Assembly (NCBI GenBank): GCA_910592205.1
Contig: CAJVPJ010000178.1
Location: 1 to 37,314 of the forward strand
Direction of reading: 5' to 3'
Source of the DNA: Paraglomus occultum
Lineage: Eukaryota > Glomeromycota > Glomeromycetes > Paraglomerales > Paraglomeraceae
DNA length: 37,314 bases
Part shown: positions 21,810 to 33,700 of the stretch, in pieces
How the letters are laid out: each line of letters begins with the position of its first letter
Position numbering within the stretch: position 1 is the first letter of the stretch
The notes under the pieces: model-generated
What the model saw: only the letters and a program-made list of their open reading frames with translations
The model's database searches: none
Told to the model about the DNA's origin: nothing
Program-made: the position numbers and the translations under genes

Positions 21810-22721
21810 TTGTATAAATAGCTAAAAGAATGTGTGTTTTGGGAAATATGATGTATATAATACAACAAATTATGTTATAATATTATATCATAAATTATAT
21901 GGGGCCTGCCCTTTACTATCGTGAGAATCAGCACGACAGCCAAAGTTAAAAGCTATTTGGGCAATTGTATGGTCTATCTTTTCTACTTAGTAAATGATGA
22001 GCGTATGTGAAAATAAAAAAAGATAAAGGGAGGGTTAAAAAAATCGGTTATGATCAGGTCCCTCCAGACGATAAGCGTTGAGGCGAAAGAATGTGTGTAT
22101 ATGAGTAGGGATGGTGGTTGATTTCAAAATAGAGAGGAGAATAATATGTACATGGCAGAGATGAATTCTCCATGTCTGAGGACGGCGTTTAATATATATA
22201 TCGATAGATGGGGTTTGCTTCTTTAAAGCCGAATATCGGTCAAGTGTAACACGAGAGTGCAGCAGTACTTCAATGTATGTAAATAACACTATTATAGACC
22301 CTGACTTGCTTGTTGTACAATCGGTTATAAGTGAAACATAAGACATCATCTTGTACATGTTTAAAGTATTACCCTAAAAATGTTCGAAACTTTTATTTGA
22401 GAACAAGGCAATCATGTTTTCATGTGGAATTGTTTAGGATTCATGCAAAAATTAAAGCAAGGCGCTAAATGGAGAGAGTTCTGTGCAATGTTGCTATTGG
22501 ATTAATGTATAGCCACAGAAATTTGTTTGCGAGTGTGAACCCGAAATATTGTTGATACTGTTCCAAACGTGGGCAAGAAAACCCTTTTTCTTACAATTCA
22601 GGATTATCATGTGACTAATAAAAAACTGTCAACGAATCGTATTTTCTCCGCTTAAACAACAGTCTAAATAAAGATATTATATTCACATGAAATAATCACC
22701 TCATCAAACGCCTCCAGGATC

Positions 22722-22745
22722 GATGAATGGATGGATGGATGGATT
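22722..22745. repeat. ATGG microsatellite
   Basis: The tetranucleotide atgg (read as gatgaatggatggatggatgga) is repeated four to five times. It lies in non-coding DNA, and length variation would be expected between strains. Confidence 0.8.
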
Positions 22746-23511
22746 AGATAGATTTTGCCATGTTTTTTTGGTCAAAAGAACTCGAGTGCGTCCGTTTATG
22801 CGTGTCCGCCTGATTCAAACTAAATTATTACCAACGATTAATTTTATAGCACATGCAAGCTCGCCAATTTAATTTCTTTTCTCACAGCGTTGTCGAATTA
22901 CAAAAGTTTAACTCTTGGGAACTGTTGATATTAACATCGTATGATCATGCTCATCAAGGTTCGCAACAATTAGACGTTTACACCTTTTCTGGTTTTTGAT
23001 TTCGTTCATATGGAGAATATCGTCCTCTCCCCAAATTATACGACATAGCAATCGATAGAAATAGAACGTTTTTTAGTTAACAATTCTTGGAAATACGCAT
23101 AGAGTTCTACATAACCCATGTGAGGACAGGATCTTTTTTACAAAATCTACTTTCAGGACATGTCCGATTTGATGAAGATATGCAAGATGGTTCGATCGTA
23201 TGTTTGAAAAATCGTCTTTAGTATTAGTAGTATTGTTATTGGTTCAGCTATTTATTCGTGCGATAACTACTATATATTTCTTGCCATCATAAGTAAACCT
23301 AATTGACACTGACCGTCATGTCTTTGGCTAGTGCTAAGATCACAATTACCAATGAATGTTTCATTGTATACAGATCCATCAATTGAAAAGGAAAAACCCT
23401 TTTGTTTCAATACCCTTTCATTACCATACGTAGGAAGTATCCTTTTAGCGGCTCCTTACAGAGCAGTTTTTAAGTTCAATGCTTATTAATAGCGTGCTTA
23501 GAATAAGTCAA

Positions 23512-23560
23512 TTAAAGATTGAGTAGAGCACATGTCTTCGATATCGAACTCAATCTTTAA
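23512..23560. repeat. Perfect 13-bp hairpin
   Basis: The arms ttaaagattgagt (23512-23524) and actcaatctttaa (23548-23560) are exact reverse complements around a 23-nt loop. The structure lies in gene-free DNA. It could be a short transposon relic or a small-RNA hairpin; nothing in the sequence decides. Confidence 0.65.
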
Positions 23561-24910
23561 ATCAATGGAATACTAATTTATACAGAGAATACTCGTCTGT
23601 AGATCATCAAGAAAAAGTTAGATTATAATTCACCAGTTATAGAATTTTCTTGCCCCTCTGGATTGTTGTCCCAAAATGACATAATTACAGAATTAGCCGT
23701 GCCTTAACGTGAGCGTGTAAACAAGACTACACTCAGAATCGAATTTTGACCTTCCGAAACACAAACGTTAAACATGCTAATGATTTCCTTCAATTACCCA
23801 AGCGATGCCTATAATTTTGTTACTCTTGTTAAGAAATATTTTGAACAAACGCAAATTTGTCGCCCGTGGTAAGGGAGAACTGTGAAAAATTCCGAACTAA
23901 TAGAGTGATGAACTTTGCCTACATTCTCATGCAAGTCAGCGAGATGTATTGTTGATCTTGAGCTTCGTTGCTTATCTATGACATGGACTGGTCCAAGAGC
24001 TAGAATACATGTACACTGATTACTCAAATGGAGCGAGAAGTGTATTGCGTACAGTGACTAGAGAACAATAGTTATGCGCAAAAGAAAGTATCGAGACACT
24101 ATCCCGGGCGGATTCTTCGTGAAAGCAGAAGGCAAAATTTTATAAAGAAATTGGTACTCAAATTAAATAAGTGCATTGATAATCAAATTATTCTTTTCTG
24201 CCGGGTTAACCTGTTTAATATACTGCTAGAAGTTACTTTAACTTTCGCAAGGTGACTAGTTCAGCCTCCTTGGCAATACTCACTTTTTTTCAGCAACATG
24301 ACGCATAGGAATAAAATATCAATATAAAAGAACAGCGTCTTTGTTAGCGCCTTTTTATAATTGTCCTTAACAGCTCCTTGCAAACGAGTTTGGTAGATAG
24401 TAGATTTACTATGTAATTGCGGACTTTCTTTGATACAATGTTATTTGCACGTAATCAACTGTATGCGATTCAGATCACAAACTTTGATTGGAAAATTATT
24501 ACAATTGAATTATTTATTCTCGTATTCAAATGCTTCATTTTTAAGACAGGAAGTCGAGTTTCTCGCACACAGAATCCATATAAACTTGTAAATTTACTTT
24601 TCTATTGAGGATAATTCGCTGATCTTGGTGACTATTTATATTACCTTGAAATTTGTTTACACCTTAGAAAATGTAGGAAAAAATCACATTGTTGCCAAAT
24701 AAAGATTATAAGTGTAGTCATAACTCGAAAATAAAATAGCTTATATATTTATTGAAAACATGAAGGCTAAACTTGAATTATTTTTATTATGATTAATATA
24801 ACTAAAATTCGAAATTCTGATGACGGGATGCAATTTTGCTGGTGGAACTACACTCGTTTTCGTATTCGTACGGGTTTCTTTGTGATTTGCAATACAGAAT
24901 ATCTTTCAGT

Positions 24911-25437
24911 CTAAATCTCAACCAAATTTTTCTGATCATTAAGATTCATCCTATCAACTAGAAGAAAATTATGACGATTATCTAGTGTTGTGTCAAATCG
25001 ATAAATATCTCCCTTACCATCAGGTAAAATTGATAGCACATTGTTTGAGTATAATGGCAAACTATTATGGCCTTAGGGTACTTATACTGAATGTAGAAGA
25101 GGAGATATACACCAAAAAATGTCTTTCCAATACCAGTACTACTATTCACAATATAACCCATGCAATAACTGTTACAGAACTGAGTAACGTTTAATCATGT
25201 AGAATCCAAGGTTCCACGCTGTAGGGCTTTCCGGTAAGCGTCTTCAGTGAACCTTCGAAACTTACCTTCAAACCCTTCTGCTCCACAAATAATACACGCT
25301 CGGAATTTCCATGTCTTTGAAGATCGTTTAAAAATTCCTTGTTCTAAACCTGTGGAATTACTTCTGTCAGAACGCTTAAACAGGTGTTTAAGAACGTGCA
25401 AAACTGGTTTGTCTTTTTTTTTTTCTGTACAGAACAT
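24911..25437 (-). pseudogene. Crinkler (CRN)-type P-loop NTPase pseudogene
   Basis: Three minus-strand frames in succession carry one protein. The first (about 25340 to 25191) has FLNDLQRHGNSERVLF and KPYSVEPWILHD before a stop. The second (about 25157 to 24982) has the Walker A region SSTGIGKTFF followed by GVYLLFYIQYKYPKAIIV. The third (about 25040 to 24911) has LPDGKGDIYRF and NFLLVD. This order is that of the NTPase region of CRN/RHSP-like proteins, which are abundant in arbuscular mycorrhizal fungi, oomycetes and chytrids: a VEPW segment, then GxPGxGKT with FFG.YLL, then a VDG-like strand. The first Walker glycine is Ser. Stops and frameshifts between the parts show it is broken. The ubiquitin-like N-terminus and nuclease C-terminus are not visible. 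Intact CRNs are proposed secreted effectors or intergenomic-conflict proteins. Confidence 0.65.
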
Positions 25438-25494
25438 TTAGCATTCTTTTGACACTTTAAATTGTAATCATATCCATTATGTTACACAATTATA

Positions 25495-26063
25495 GTAGGC
25501 GCGTCCTCGTAACGTGACAGTTCTTCTTACGTTGCTGCACTTTGGTACGAGGCTTCGCTCCATTAGCATATTGTCTTTGACCACCTTCGCTCTCCGCCGG
25601 CCAAGCCCTCACCGAATCTTTCGCGGTAAGACCAGGAGTGGCCAAATTTACAGCAATCCTTACGACGAGTTAATTCCGTGATTGTATAACCTGGAAGACA
25701 GGCCTTCCTTAATGAAGTTCTTAACGTACCGACTCCTATCAAGTGAATTGGAGGATGAAGAAACTGAGCATTGTTACTATTATCGTGAACTACACAAAAT
25801 CAGTTTGCATTACACCAAACGCGAATTCTGATATTGGACGAAACGTAGCCAAGTTTTAAGGCAAGTATTCTCATTCTGCAGCTTACGGTAATTCCATAGA
25901 TAATACTGTGCTGTTCCATCATCAACTACCCTGCTGGTTGCGGCTTGCAGTGGGAGACGTTTTGGCATGTTGGTGAGCACCAAATTGCGTGCCAGTGTGC
26001 AGACAGCACCTAGCAGACTACATTGTGAGTTGTGGCTTGCAATGGAAACGCTTCAGCTTGTCC
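25495..26063 (-). pseudogene. Degraded coding relic, family unknown
   Basis: This stretch is richer in G+C than its flanks. Long minus-strand frames follow each other with shifts: one near 26060-25808 (NMPKRLPLQAATSR, NYRKLQNENTCLK), one near 25788-25550 (GVGTLRTSLRK, ELTRRKDCCKFGHSW, with Cys/His spacing like part of a zinc knuckle), and an overlapping one near 25660-25495 (LTAKDSVRAWPAESEGG). None has a good start. An old transposon or retroelement reading frame is my best guess. The plus strand is also partly open, so even the strand is uncertain. Confidence 0.35.
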
Positions 26064-26400
26064 GTGATTATGAGATACTTGCCGTTTAGGCGAAGCTTAA
26101 TAAGTTCTCACTTTCAATCTTTTTGCAATCCACACAAGAAAACCAAAACTCGAAACAGGTAGGCAGTTCTGGGAACTCCATATTAATATGGTGAAGGAAA
26201 AAGCCATTTTAATTTTGGAAAACCAAACAACAAAAGGATATCTGAAGTAAGTATTTCAAATATCATGTGGTTTTGAGTTCACCAAACTACTAATTATCAT
26301 ACCCAAGTTGCAAATCAACACTCTATTGCACAAAGATACAGTCACCCATTCCACTGCAGTCTCAGAACTTGCACAGAATAAGATTGCATTGGCAATCTAA

Positions 26401-26589
26401 GAATCAGATCCATTTAACATTAACCATGAATGTGATGATTGCAACACTGCTGAGAGTGAGGGTGAAACCCAAGAAATGCAATCCATACAAACATATAAAT
26501 ACTATAGTAATAGTGAAAAGTTAGGGGAACAAAATCATGCCAAAAAGTATGAAAAGCCCTTTGAGAATAATCAACAAGAAGATTTCTGA
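26401..26589 (+). pseudogene. Possible transposon reading-frame fragment
   Basis: An open frame of 62 codons without a start reads ESDPFNINHECDDCNTAESE at its beginning: acidic, with a CxxC pair. It is preceded by a stop and ends in TGA. Further acidic fragments follow (AESDEFNSKEEE near 26716). It lies about 370 bp before copy 2 of the dispersed repeat, so it may be the inside of the same decayed element. No family assignment is possible. Confidence 0.35.
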
Positions 26590-26962
26590 AGATGAAATAA
26601 TCTGCTGGCCATCTTATCATAATCAGGAATTAGTTTACTGGCTTAGTATTAGCTGGAGGACTAGGGTGAGCCTTTCTGTGATGGAAAAAAATAGCTGCTT
26701 GATAAAATTAATCTGCTGAAGCTGAAAGTGATGAATTTAATAGCAAAGAGGAGGAATAATTATGATAGTAATAGGTAGAGTTGCTGGAAACACAAAAAAG
26801 GTGTTCTAATAATGATTTGATTGTTTCTTGTAAGTCTGCAAGTCTTCTTTTCTTCCTTAGTTCATCATGTACTGGTGTTAATGCTTATTTATAGTTATTA
26901 TTTTTTGTTCTTCTTGATAAATTTCATAAATAATTTTTTCTTTACCTGGAGAGTTTTGGTAT

Positions 26963-27095
26963 GTTGATTTTAAAAACATATGGAGCAATTTTTTCTCCTT
27001 GGGTTTTTTTAGAATACTTTTAAATGTGCCATAATTTTGTAAATTAGTTTCATATCAATATTCTTCATATATATAGACATAATCCTATATTATTA
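26963..27095. repeat. Dispersed repeat, copy 2
   Basis: This copy is homologous to 104-265 in the same orientation (gttgattttaaaaacat, ggagcaattttttctcc, aaattagtttcatat, tatagacataatcctatatt). It is about 30 bp shorter because of an internal deletion. It lies downstream of acidic reading-frame fragments and upstream of the VPS10 gene. Confidence 0.7.
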
Positions 27096-27305
27096 TAAAA
27101 ATAATAAAGAAACGGTAGCAAAAATTTAACAAAACCTTCAAAGTAATGAAAAATCCAATAAATATTCCAGACAAATAAGATTTGAAAGAAGCAACATTTA
27201 CTGAATTTGGCACCCCTGCAACATAATAATAATATTTAGTAAACATATATAATATATAGCATTTTAAATATTGAATTAGACATTCAAACACTGAATCAAA
27301 CATTC

Positions 27306-27366
27306 CCTAATTCTTAGCGATAAATGGTGTCATTAATTCTTAGCGATAATAATAAATGGTGTCATA
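27306..27366. repeat. Direct tandem duplication
   Basis: The unit taattcttagcgata...aatggtgtcat occurs twice head to tail. The second copy has an extra ataata. It lies about 375 bp upstream of the VPS10 start codon, so it is in or near that gene's promoter. Confidence 0.8.
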
Positions 27367-27741
27367 CTCCAAACATCGATTAAACGTTGAATCAAAAATT
27401 AGAAGCAATTAAACCGATAAATGCTATTTACAACTACAACTGCCATGATTTGCAATATGCATACTAATACTAATATGACATTAATATGTTTTAAAGCAAT
27501 TGTACTGTAGTACAAGTTTTTTTCGTTATTGTTATAATTATAATTATTATTGCCCGGAAGACTTATCACACAAATCCGGTGGTAGCACTAATGATCTGCG
27601 CCTTAAAAGCATAATTCTTGAGAACTTATCTCTATCAATCTGCTTCCGCTCTGGCGAAAGCAAAGAGACCAAGATCTTAGTAAATCTTAATAATATAATC
27701 ACGGATACCCCGTTCCTATAGACACACATTTTGTAATAGAA

Positions 27742-30700
27742 ATGCTGTTGAAGCACTCATGGCCATGGCCGAGGATCCTCAGAGGCGGCTTACTGTTACA
27801 GTTGTTCGTTGCTGCTATGCTATTCGTGTCTTTATCGCATGTTAAAGCGGATATCAAACTATCGCAGACCTACTTTAATAACATGCCATTGAGATTTTTC
27901 TATTTCGACGATTCTTCGGTGGGTTGAAATTAAACGAGCGATAAAAAACTGTGTTCATTAATTAGTATTGGCGGATCACGTTAAAAGAACAAGTTGATTT
28001 ATTTGCCATATCTTCTGTTATTCTGGAGATCCCTAACTTTTAAATAATATCATTACAGGTTGTTATGTATCTTAATGACGAAGGCACTGTATTACGCTCG
28101 GAGGATGAAGGCGCCGTATGGAAAATAGTTGATGGCGTACCTGAAGGTGTTGCTTCAACTTTGATCCAACATCCATTCTCGAAAAGAAACGTAATTATTT
28201 CAAAAACCTGATTAATTTATGTCAATATGTACCGTTCGCGTTTTGTCGCAGCACTAATTTTCGGGTCATTCTTTAGGCATATATCATAACTGGCGGTACG
28301 ACGCACTACAAAACAACTGATAGCGGGAAATCATGGAAAATGTTCACAACGGAAGTTGGACCATCAAAAAGGAGTACTGTTCTATCGTTCCACGCTGGCA
28401 GACCTGATTACATATTATTTAGAGGAACGAGATGTACGGACGGTAGTGGTTGGGGAGCTGATTGTGATGATGAGGTATATACCTTCACTATGCATGGATT
28501 ATTTATATCATAAATTTTTAGCATCTATCTCACTTTGTAACAATACTGTCTACGCATGCATTTCTTTTTTTAAGACATATTATTCGCTAGATAACTTGGT
28601 CTCGTCAAAGTTACTTCTTAGTCATACCGACAAGTGCATTTGGGCAATGGCAACCAGAGATTCTGATGAGGCACCGGCCAAAACCGTTCTCTGCATAGAA
28701 TATGGACAACCTGTTGGCAGACTCCGTGATTTTTCTGATTACCATTTAGTACGCTTTACCGATCTTGTCACTAAAGAACGCGTAAACTTTGGACAATTGA
28801 ACGAAGTTAACGGTGTCCTTGGATTAGGAGTTGTAAAGAAATATATAATCGCAGCAGTGAAAGAGCCTGACTCATCAAAGATGACTATGTTTGTAAGTGA
28901 GGACGGTAGGGACTGGGATAAGGCACTGTTTCCACATACTGTTGGGTTTGAGGAAAATGCGTACACTATACAGGAATCTTCAACGTATCAGTTGGTAGTA
29001 GATGTGCTTTCAGCGACGTCAGCAGATATCTATTCTTCTATGGGCACCCTGTTTAGGTCGAATTCTCACGGTAATAGATTCATGTACTCGCTAAACCATA
29101 CTAATAGGAACATGGAAGGGTTGGTCGATTATGAAAAAGTGCAAGGAGTAGAGGGAATCGTGCTAGCAAACATAGTTGCGAATTGGGAGAAGGTTGCAGC
29201 TGGTGGTGTAATTGCTAAACAACTTCAATCGCAAATCTCATTTGACGACGGTGCAACTTGGCGATTTATTTCTCCTCCGAAGGATTCTTGTACAGACACT
29301 ACAACGGGAAAATGCGCACTACATCTACATTCTGTTACTAGTCCACATAATTTTGGGCGTGTCTTCTCATCGCCTGGCGCCCCCGGAGTATTATTGGGAG
29401 TTGGTAGTGTTGGTTCTTTCTTGCTACCTTACGAGGACTGCGATACATTTGTGTCATACGATGGTGGGTTGAGTTGGCAGTTTGTAGCGGAAGGAGCCCA
29501 TAAATATGAAATAGGAGATATGGGTTCACTGCTTGTGATCGTTGACGACGAGAATCCAACTTCAGAGATTAAATACAGCAGCGACCATGGAAAGACTTGG
29601 TTAGTTTGCCGTGTTCTCTTGACAAAAGCTTTTGCTATATTAACAACTATATCTAACATTTGCTTGGATTTTACAATAGGCAAAGCCGTAGCATTGGCCA
29701 GAAGGTTCGAGTGAGGATGCTTACAACCGATCCGGAATCCACTTCTGCCAAATTCTTGCTTTTCGGGTCCGTTATTGATCGAAACAATGAAAAGCCATAC
29801 GTTATGATCCAGATTGACTTTTCTGATTTGTATCGAAAATGTGGAGATAGCGACTACGAAGAATGGTATGCGAGGAATAACATTGACGGGAACGGACCTG
29901 ATTGTCTAATGGGTCAAAAGGTAATGTTATTAACATTTCATGTTGTTTAATAACAATGATATTTACCGAGCCGATTTCATTGTTTAGACGTACTACAAGC
30001 GACGTAAAGCCGATGCACAGTGTCTCGTCGGAAAGCCATTTGAGGATCCCAAACGCGTTGACGTTACCTGCCCTTGCACCGATGAAGATTATGAGTGTGA
30101 TTTTAATCATGTGCTCACCAATAACGAATGCGTTCTTGTTGGACCACCGGACATCCCAAAGGGTGAATGTAGGGCGGCTGGCCAAACTTATAAAGCCTCT
30201 TCAGGATGGGTTAAAATTCCCGGAGATGTCTGCGACGGCGATATAGCCAAAGACAAGCCTGTTGAAAAACCGTGTCCTGGTTGGTGACTTTTGAACATCG
30301 TGATTGTTTAAGAGAGAATTTTTTTAGCTATTTACACGATGTTGCATTTACATTTCTTAACAGCCCCTATTGAAAGCCCAACCGGAGAGATCGTCACGAC
30401 CAAAGTCGATGAAATTTTTGACAAGTTCTTTTACTTTAAATCGTCTACGGTAAGTGGTGGTTGTGTTCTTGATTGTTGAGTTTTTTACAGACTAACTCAT
30501 CGTTATTGAATTTATTCGATATAATTTAATAGGTTATCATGGCTAGAACTTATGATGGCTATGTACTACGAAGCGAAGACGACGGCTCTACTTGGGAACG
30601 TGTAGCGAAACTCGAAAAGATATCCTACATGTTTATGGATAACCACGACGATGATATAGTCAGTTATCAATAAGTTTATGCGTTAAACCATTATATTTTA

Positions 30701-33700
30701 TCAATTCAACTGATCAGACATCATGATTTGCCTTATTTACTTTTAGGCTTATTTCTTCCCTCTCTCATTGGACAGCGACAAGGTATATTACACTAACGAT
30801 CAGGGTAAAACGATAAAAGAAGTTAATCTTCCCGGTACACCAAATAAACTCGGCATCGAATTGTTGAGTTTTCATGCTTCCGAAGACGATTGGCTATTGT
30901 TCATAGCCGAAAAGAATGAACCCGTATATCATACAGTTGCTTATCTAACAAAAAATAATGGCAAGAAATGGGAAGAGATTGAAACTTGGGTTGAGAAATG
31001 TATATTTGGCAATTCTGAAGATAATACGATCGACAAGGAAATGATATTTTGCTCAGCCTACGCCAATAAAAAGTCAGAGATTAGACAAAATCTCTTAGGT
31101 GGACGCTCATCTGCTGGAAATGTGTTGCAATTAGTTAGCATAAAAGGAAATGAGATTAAAGTATTGTTGAATGACGTAGTAGAGTTCTTTATGTTTAACG
31201 AATTTATGGCTGTCGCAGTGGTGAGTATTCACAATATATATGGTATAAAACATCAAAGAAACGAATCTCGCGCATTCAAAATAGGTTATTATGGCAAAAT
31301 GTAGATTATTAATTTTGGTTTATGTCGTTTTTTTTTTTCAGGAATCAAACAACGAATTGATTCTATATATATCAAAAAATGGTGTAGACTTCAAACCAGC
31401 TGCTTTCCCGCCTGAAATTCATGTCAAGAAAGAGGCGTACACGATCCTCCAATCAACTACGGGCGCAGTATTTCTAGACGCTTTTCGATCCACTAAATTT
31501 GGAGCAGAATATGGCGTTCTATTTAAATCCGACGGAGATGGCACATCCTATTCTCTCAGCATGGAATTCACTAATCGTAATAGCTACGGAATTGTAGATT
31601 TTGAGAAAGTACAAGGAAAAGGATTGGAGGGTATTATTCTGGTCAATCAAGTTAGCAACACGAATGAATTGATTGGTGATGGTAAAAAGAAGATTATTAC
31701 GAAAATCAGTCGTGATGACGGTGAGCATAATTTTCTTATAGTTTGACAGTCATATTGTTCCATTTATTTATTATATTTACTAATTTTTCTCGTAGGTGCA
31801 ACTTGGGAGCGCATTCCTGCCCCCCAATTTGATAACAAACACATAAGACTTCCCACGTGTGCAAGTGTAAGCGAACAGTTATGGATTATTTATTCACTTA
31901 ATTGTATCACCTTGGTTCGAATTAAAAACTATCTGTAATTTTTATCGTTTATTAGGATTGTTACTTAAACTTACACAGCCGTACGGAAATCTCTGGTCCT
32001 GGTGCAATCTTCAGTGCTTCATCTGCTGTAGGTCTTTTAATGGGTGTCGGCAATGTCGGACCATATCTACTTCCATACAACGAATGTAACACATATCTCA
32101 GCAAAGATGCCGGTCATACTTGGGTACAAGTTAGACTAGGCGAAAGTTTGTATGAATTTGGGGATCAAGGCACAGTTATAGTTGTTGTCGACGATGAGGG
32201 ACCTACAAAGGAAATCTTGTACAGTTGGGATTATGGCGAATCGTGGGCGCCGCACCAATTCTCAGAAAAGCCGGTTCGGGTGACTCTTTTAACAACTAAT
32301 CCTAAATCAACGAGTCTTAAGTTTCTTTTGATGGGAACTTACCGCGAATCGGATAATGTTGCTAAGCCAGTTGTTTATACTATTGATTTCTCCCAATTGG
32401 AACCGAGGAAATGTATGCTGGCACGAAATTAATTTTCTGTTGTTGTTCATTACATTATTTATTAATGTAAATATATTGTTATAGGCAAACTCGAGGATAA
32501 TCTATCAGACAGTGATTTCGAATTATGGAGTCCATTAGGAGATACTGAAAAATGTCTATTAGGAAAAAAGGTAAAGTGAGCACTGACTGTTTATGCTTTG
32601 TTTCGCAATATTGCTCGATAATACAAACACGTTTGTTTTTTAGACAAAATATTATCGACGCAAGGCTGACCGTCAATGCAAGATTGATCATCAGACAGAG
32701 CTAAACACAAAAGTAGAAAAATGTCCATGTCAAGATAATGATTTCGAATGGTTAGTTATTCGACCTTATTTTGTTAGATACAGTCAACCGAACACTGTTG
32801 ATAGGATTCTAACTATTGAAACCGAATACTGTTACAGTGCGCATAACTACTGGCGAAATAGTGACGGCAAATGCGAACTATACGGATTTGATTATGATCG
32901 TCCTGATAACTGTGAGAAGGATTATCAGGGAAGTTCTGGTTATCGCAAGATATCGAAATCAGTATGTGAGGGCGGTAAAAATCTTGAAGGAAAAGTCACA
33001 AAGCCTTGTGGCGATCGTAAGTACTTAATCTTGATTGCTGTTCTGATGCTTCAATAACTTTCTAATGCCACTATATACCTTGCGATGGACAGACGCCGGT
33101 ATTATTGTGAAGCAGGTGAGATTATGGGTCTTCGTTTTTTTGACATTGCTAGCTGCTTTTAAGCACTATATACTAAAGTTACATCTGTATTATAATAGAC
33201 AATTTTCGATTCGCGTATGGCAGAATATTTCTATTTCGAGGGAAACGACATCGTTATTATGCGTACCACAGATGGCAAAGTTTTCCTAACAGAAAACCAA
33301 GGCTACACTTGGGAGGAAAAAATTAAGGAAGTGAAGATAAACAGAATTGCTCCACACCTGTATGACAAAAAGCGAGCTTACTTCATCTCACTGTCGAAAA
33401 CACTCTATTACACTAAGGATATGGGGAGTACGATCGATGAAATTACACTTCCAGCAGAACCAAATACGCTAAACGTCCCCGTACTTGCATTCCACCCGAC
33501 GCGAAATGATTGGCTAATCTTCATTGGGCAAGAAGGATGTGACAATATACTCTCACCTACGTGTCATACGGTAGCATATTACTCACTAAACCGTGGTGCG
33601 AATTGGAACCAGTTTGATACCTATGTTGGCACTTGTATATTTGCTCCCGAGGCGTTCAAAGATCCAGATATGGCATTCTGCGAATCGTATCGCGATAAGG

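Larger units (their letters stand above)
21810..27741. other. Large spacer of decayed and repetitive DNA
   Basis: No intact gene was found. The listed remnants lie inside: a Crinkler-like pseudogene (24911-25437), a G+C-richer relic (25495-26063), a possible transposon reading-frame fragment (26401-26589), a dispersed repeat (26963-27095), an ATGG microsatellite (about 22722-22745), a hairpin (23512-23560) and a tandem duplication (27306-27366). A plus-strand frame at 22853-23221 with two internal stops, and fragments near 23776-24260, may be relics but match nothing I recognise. Confidence 0.4.
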
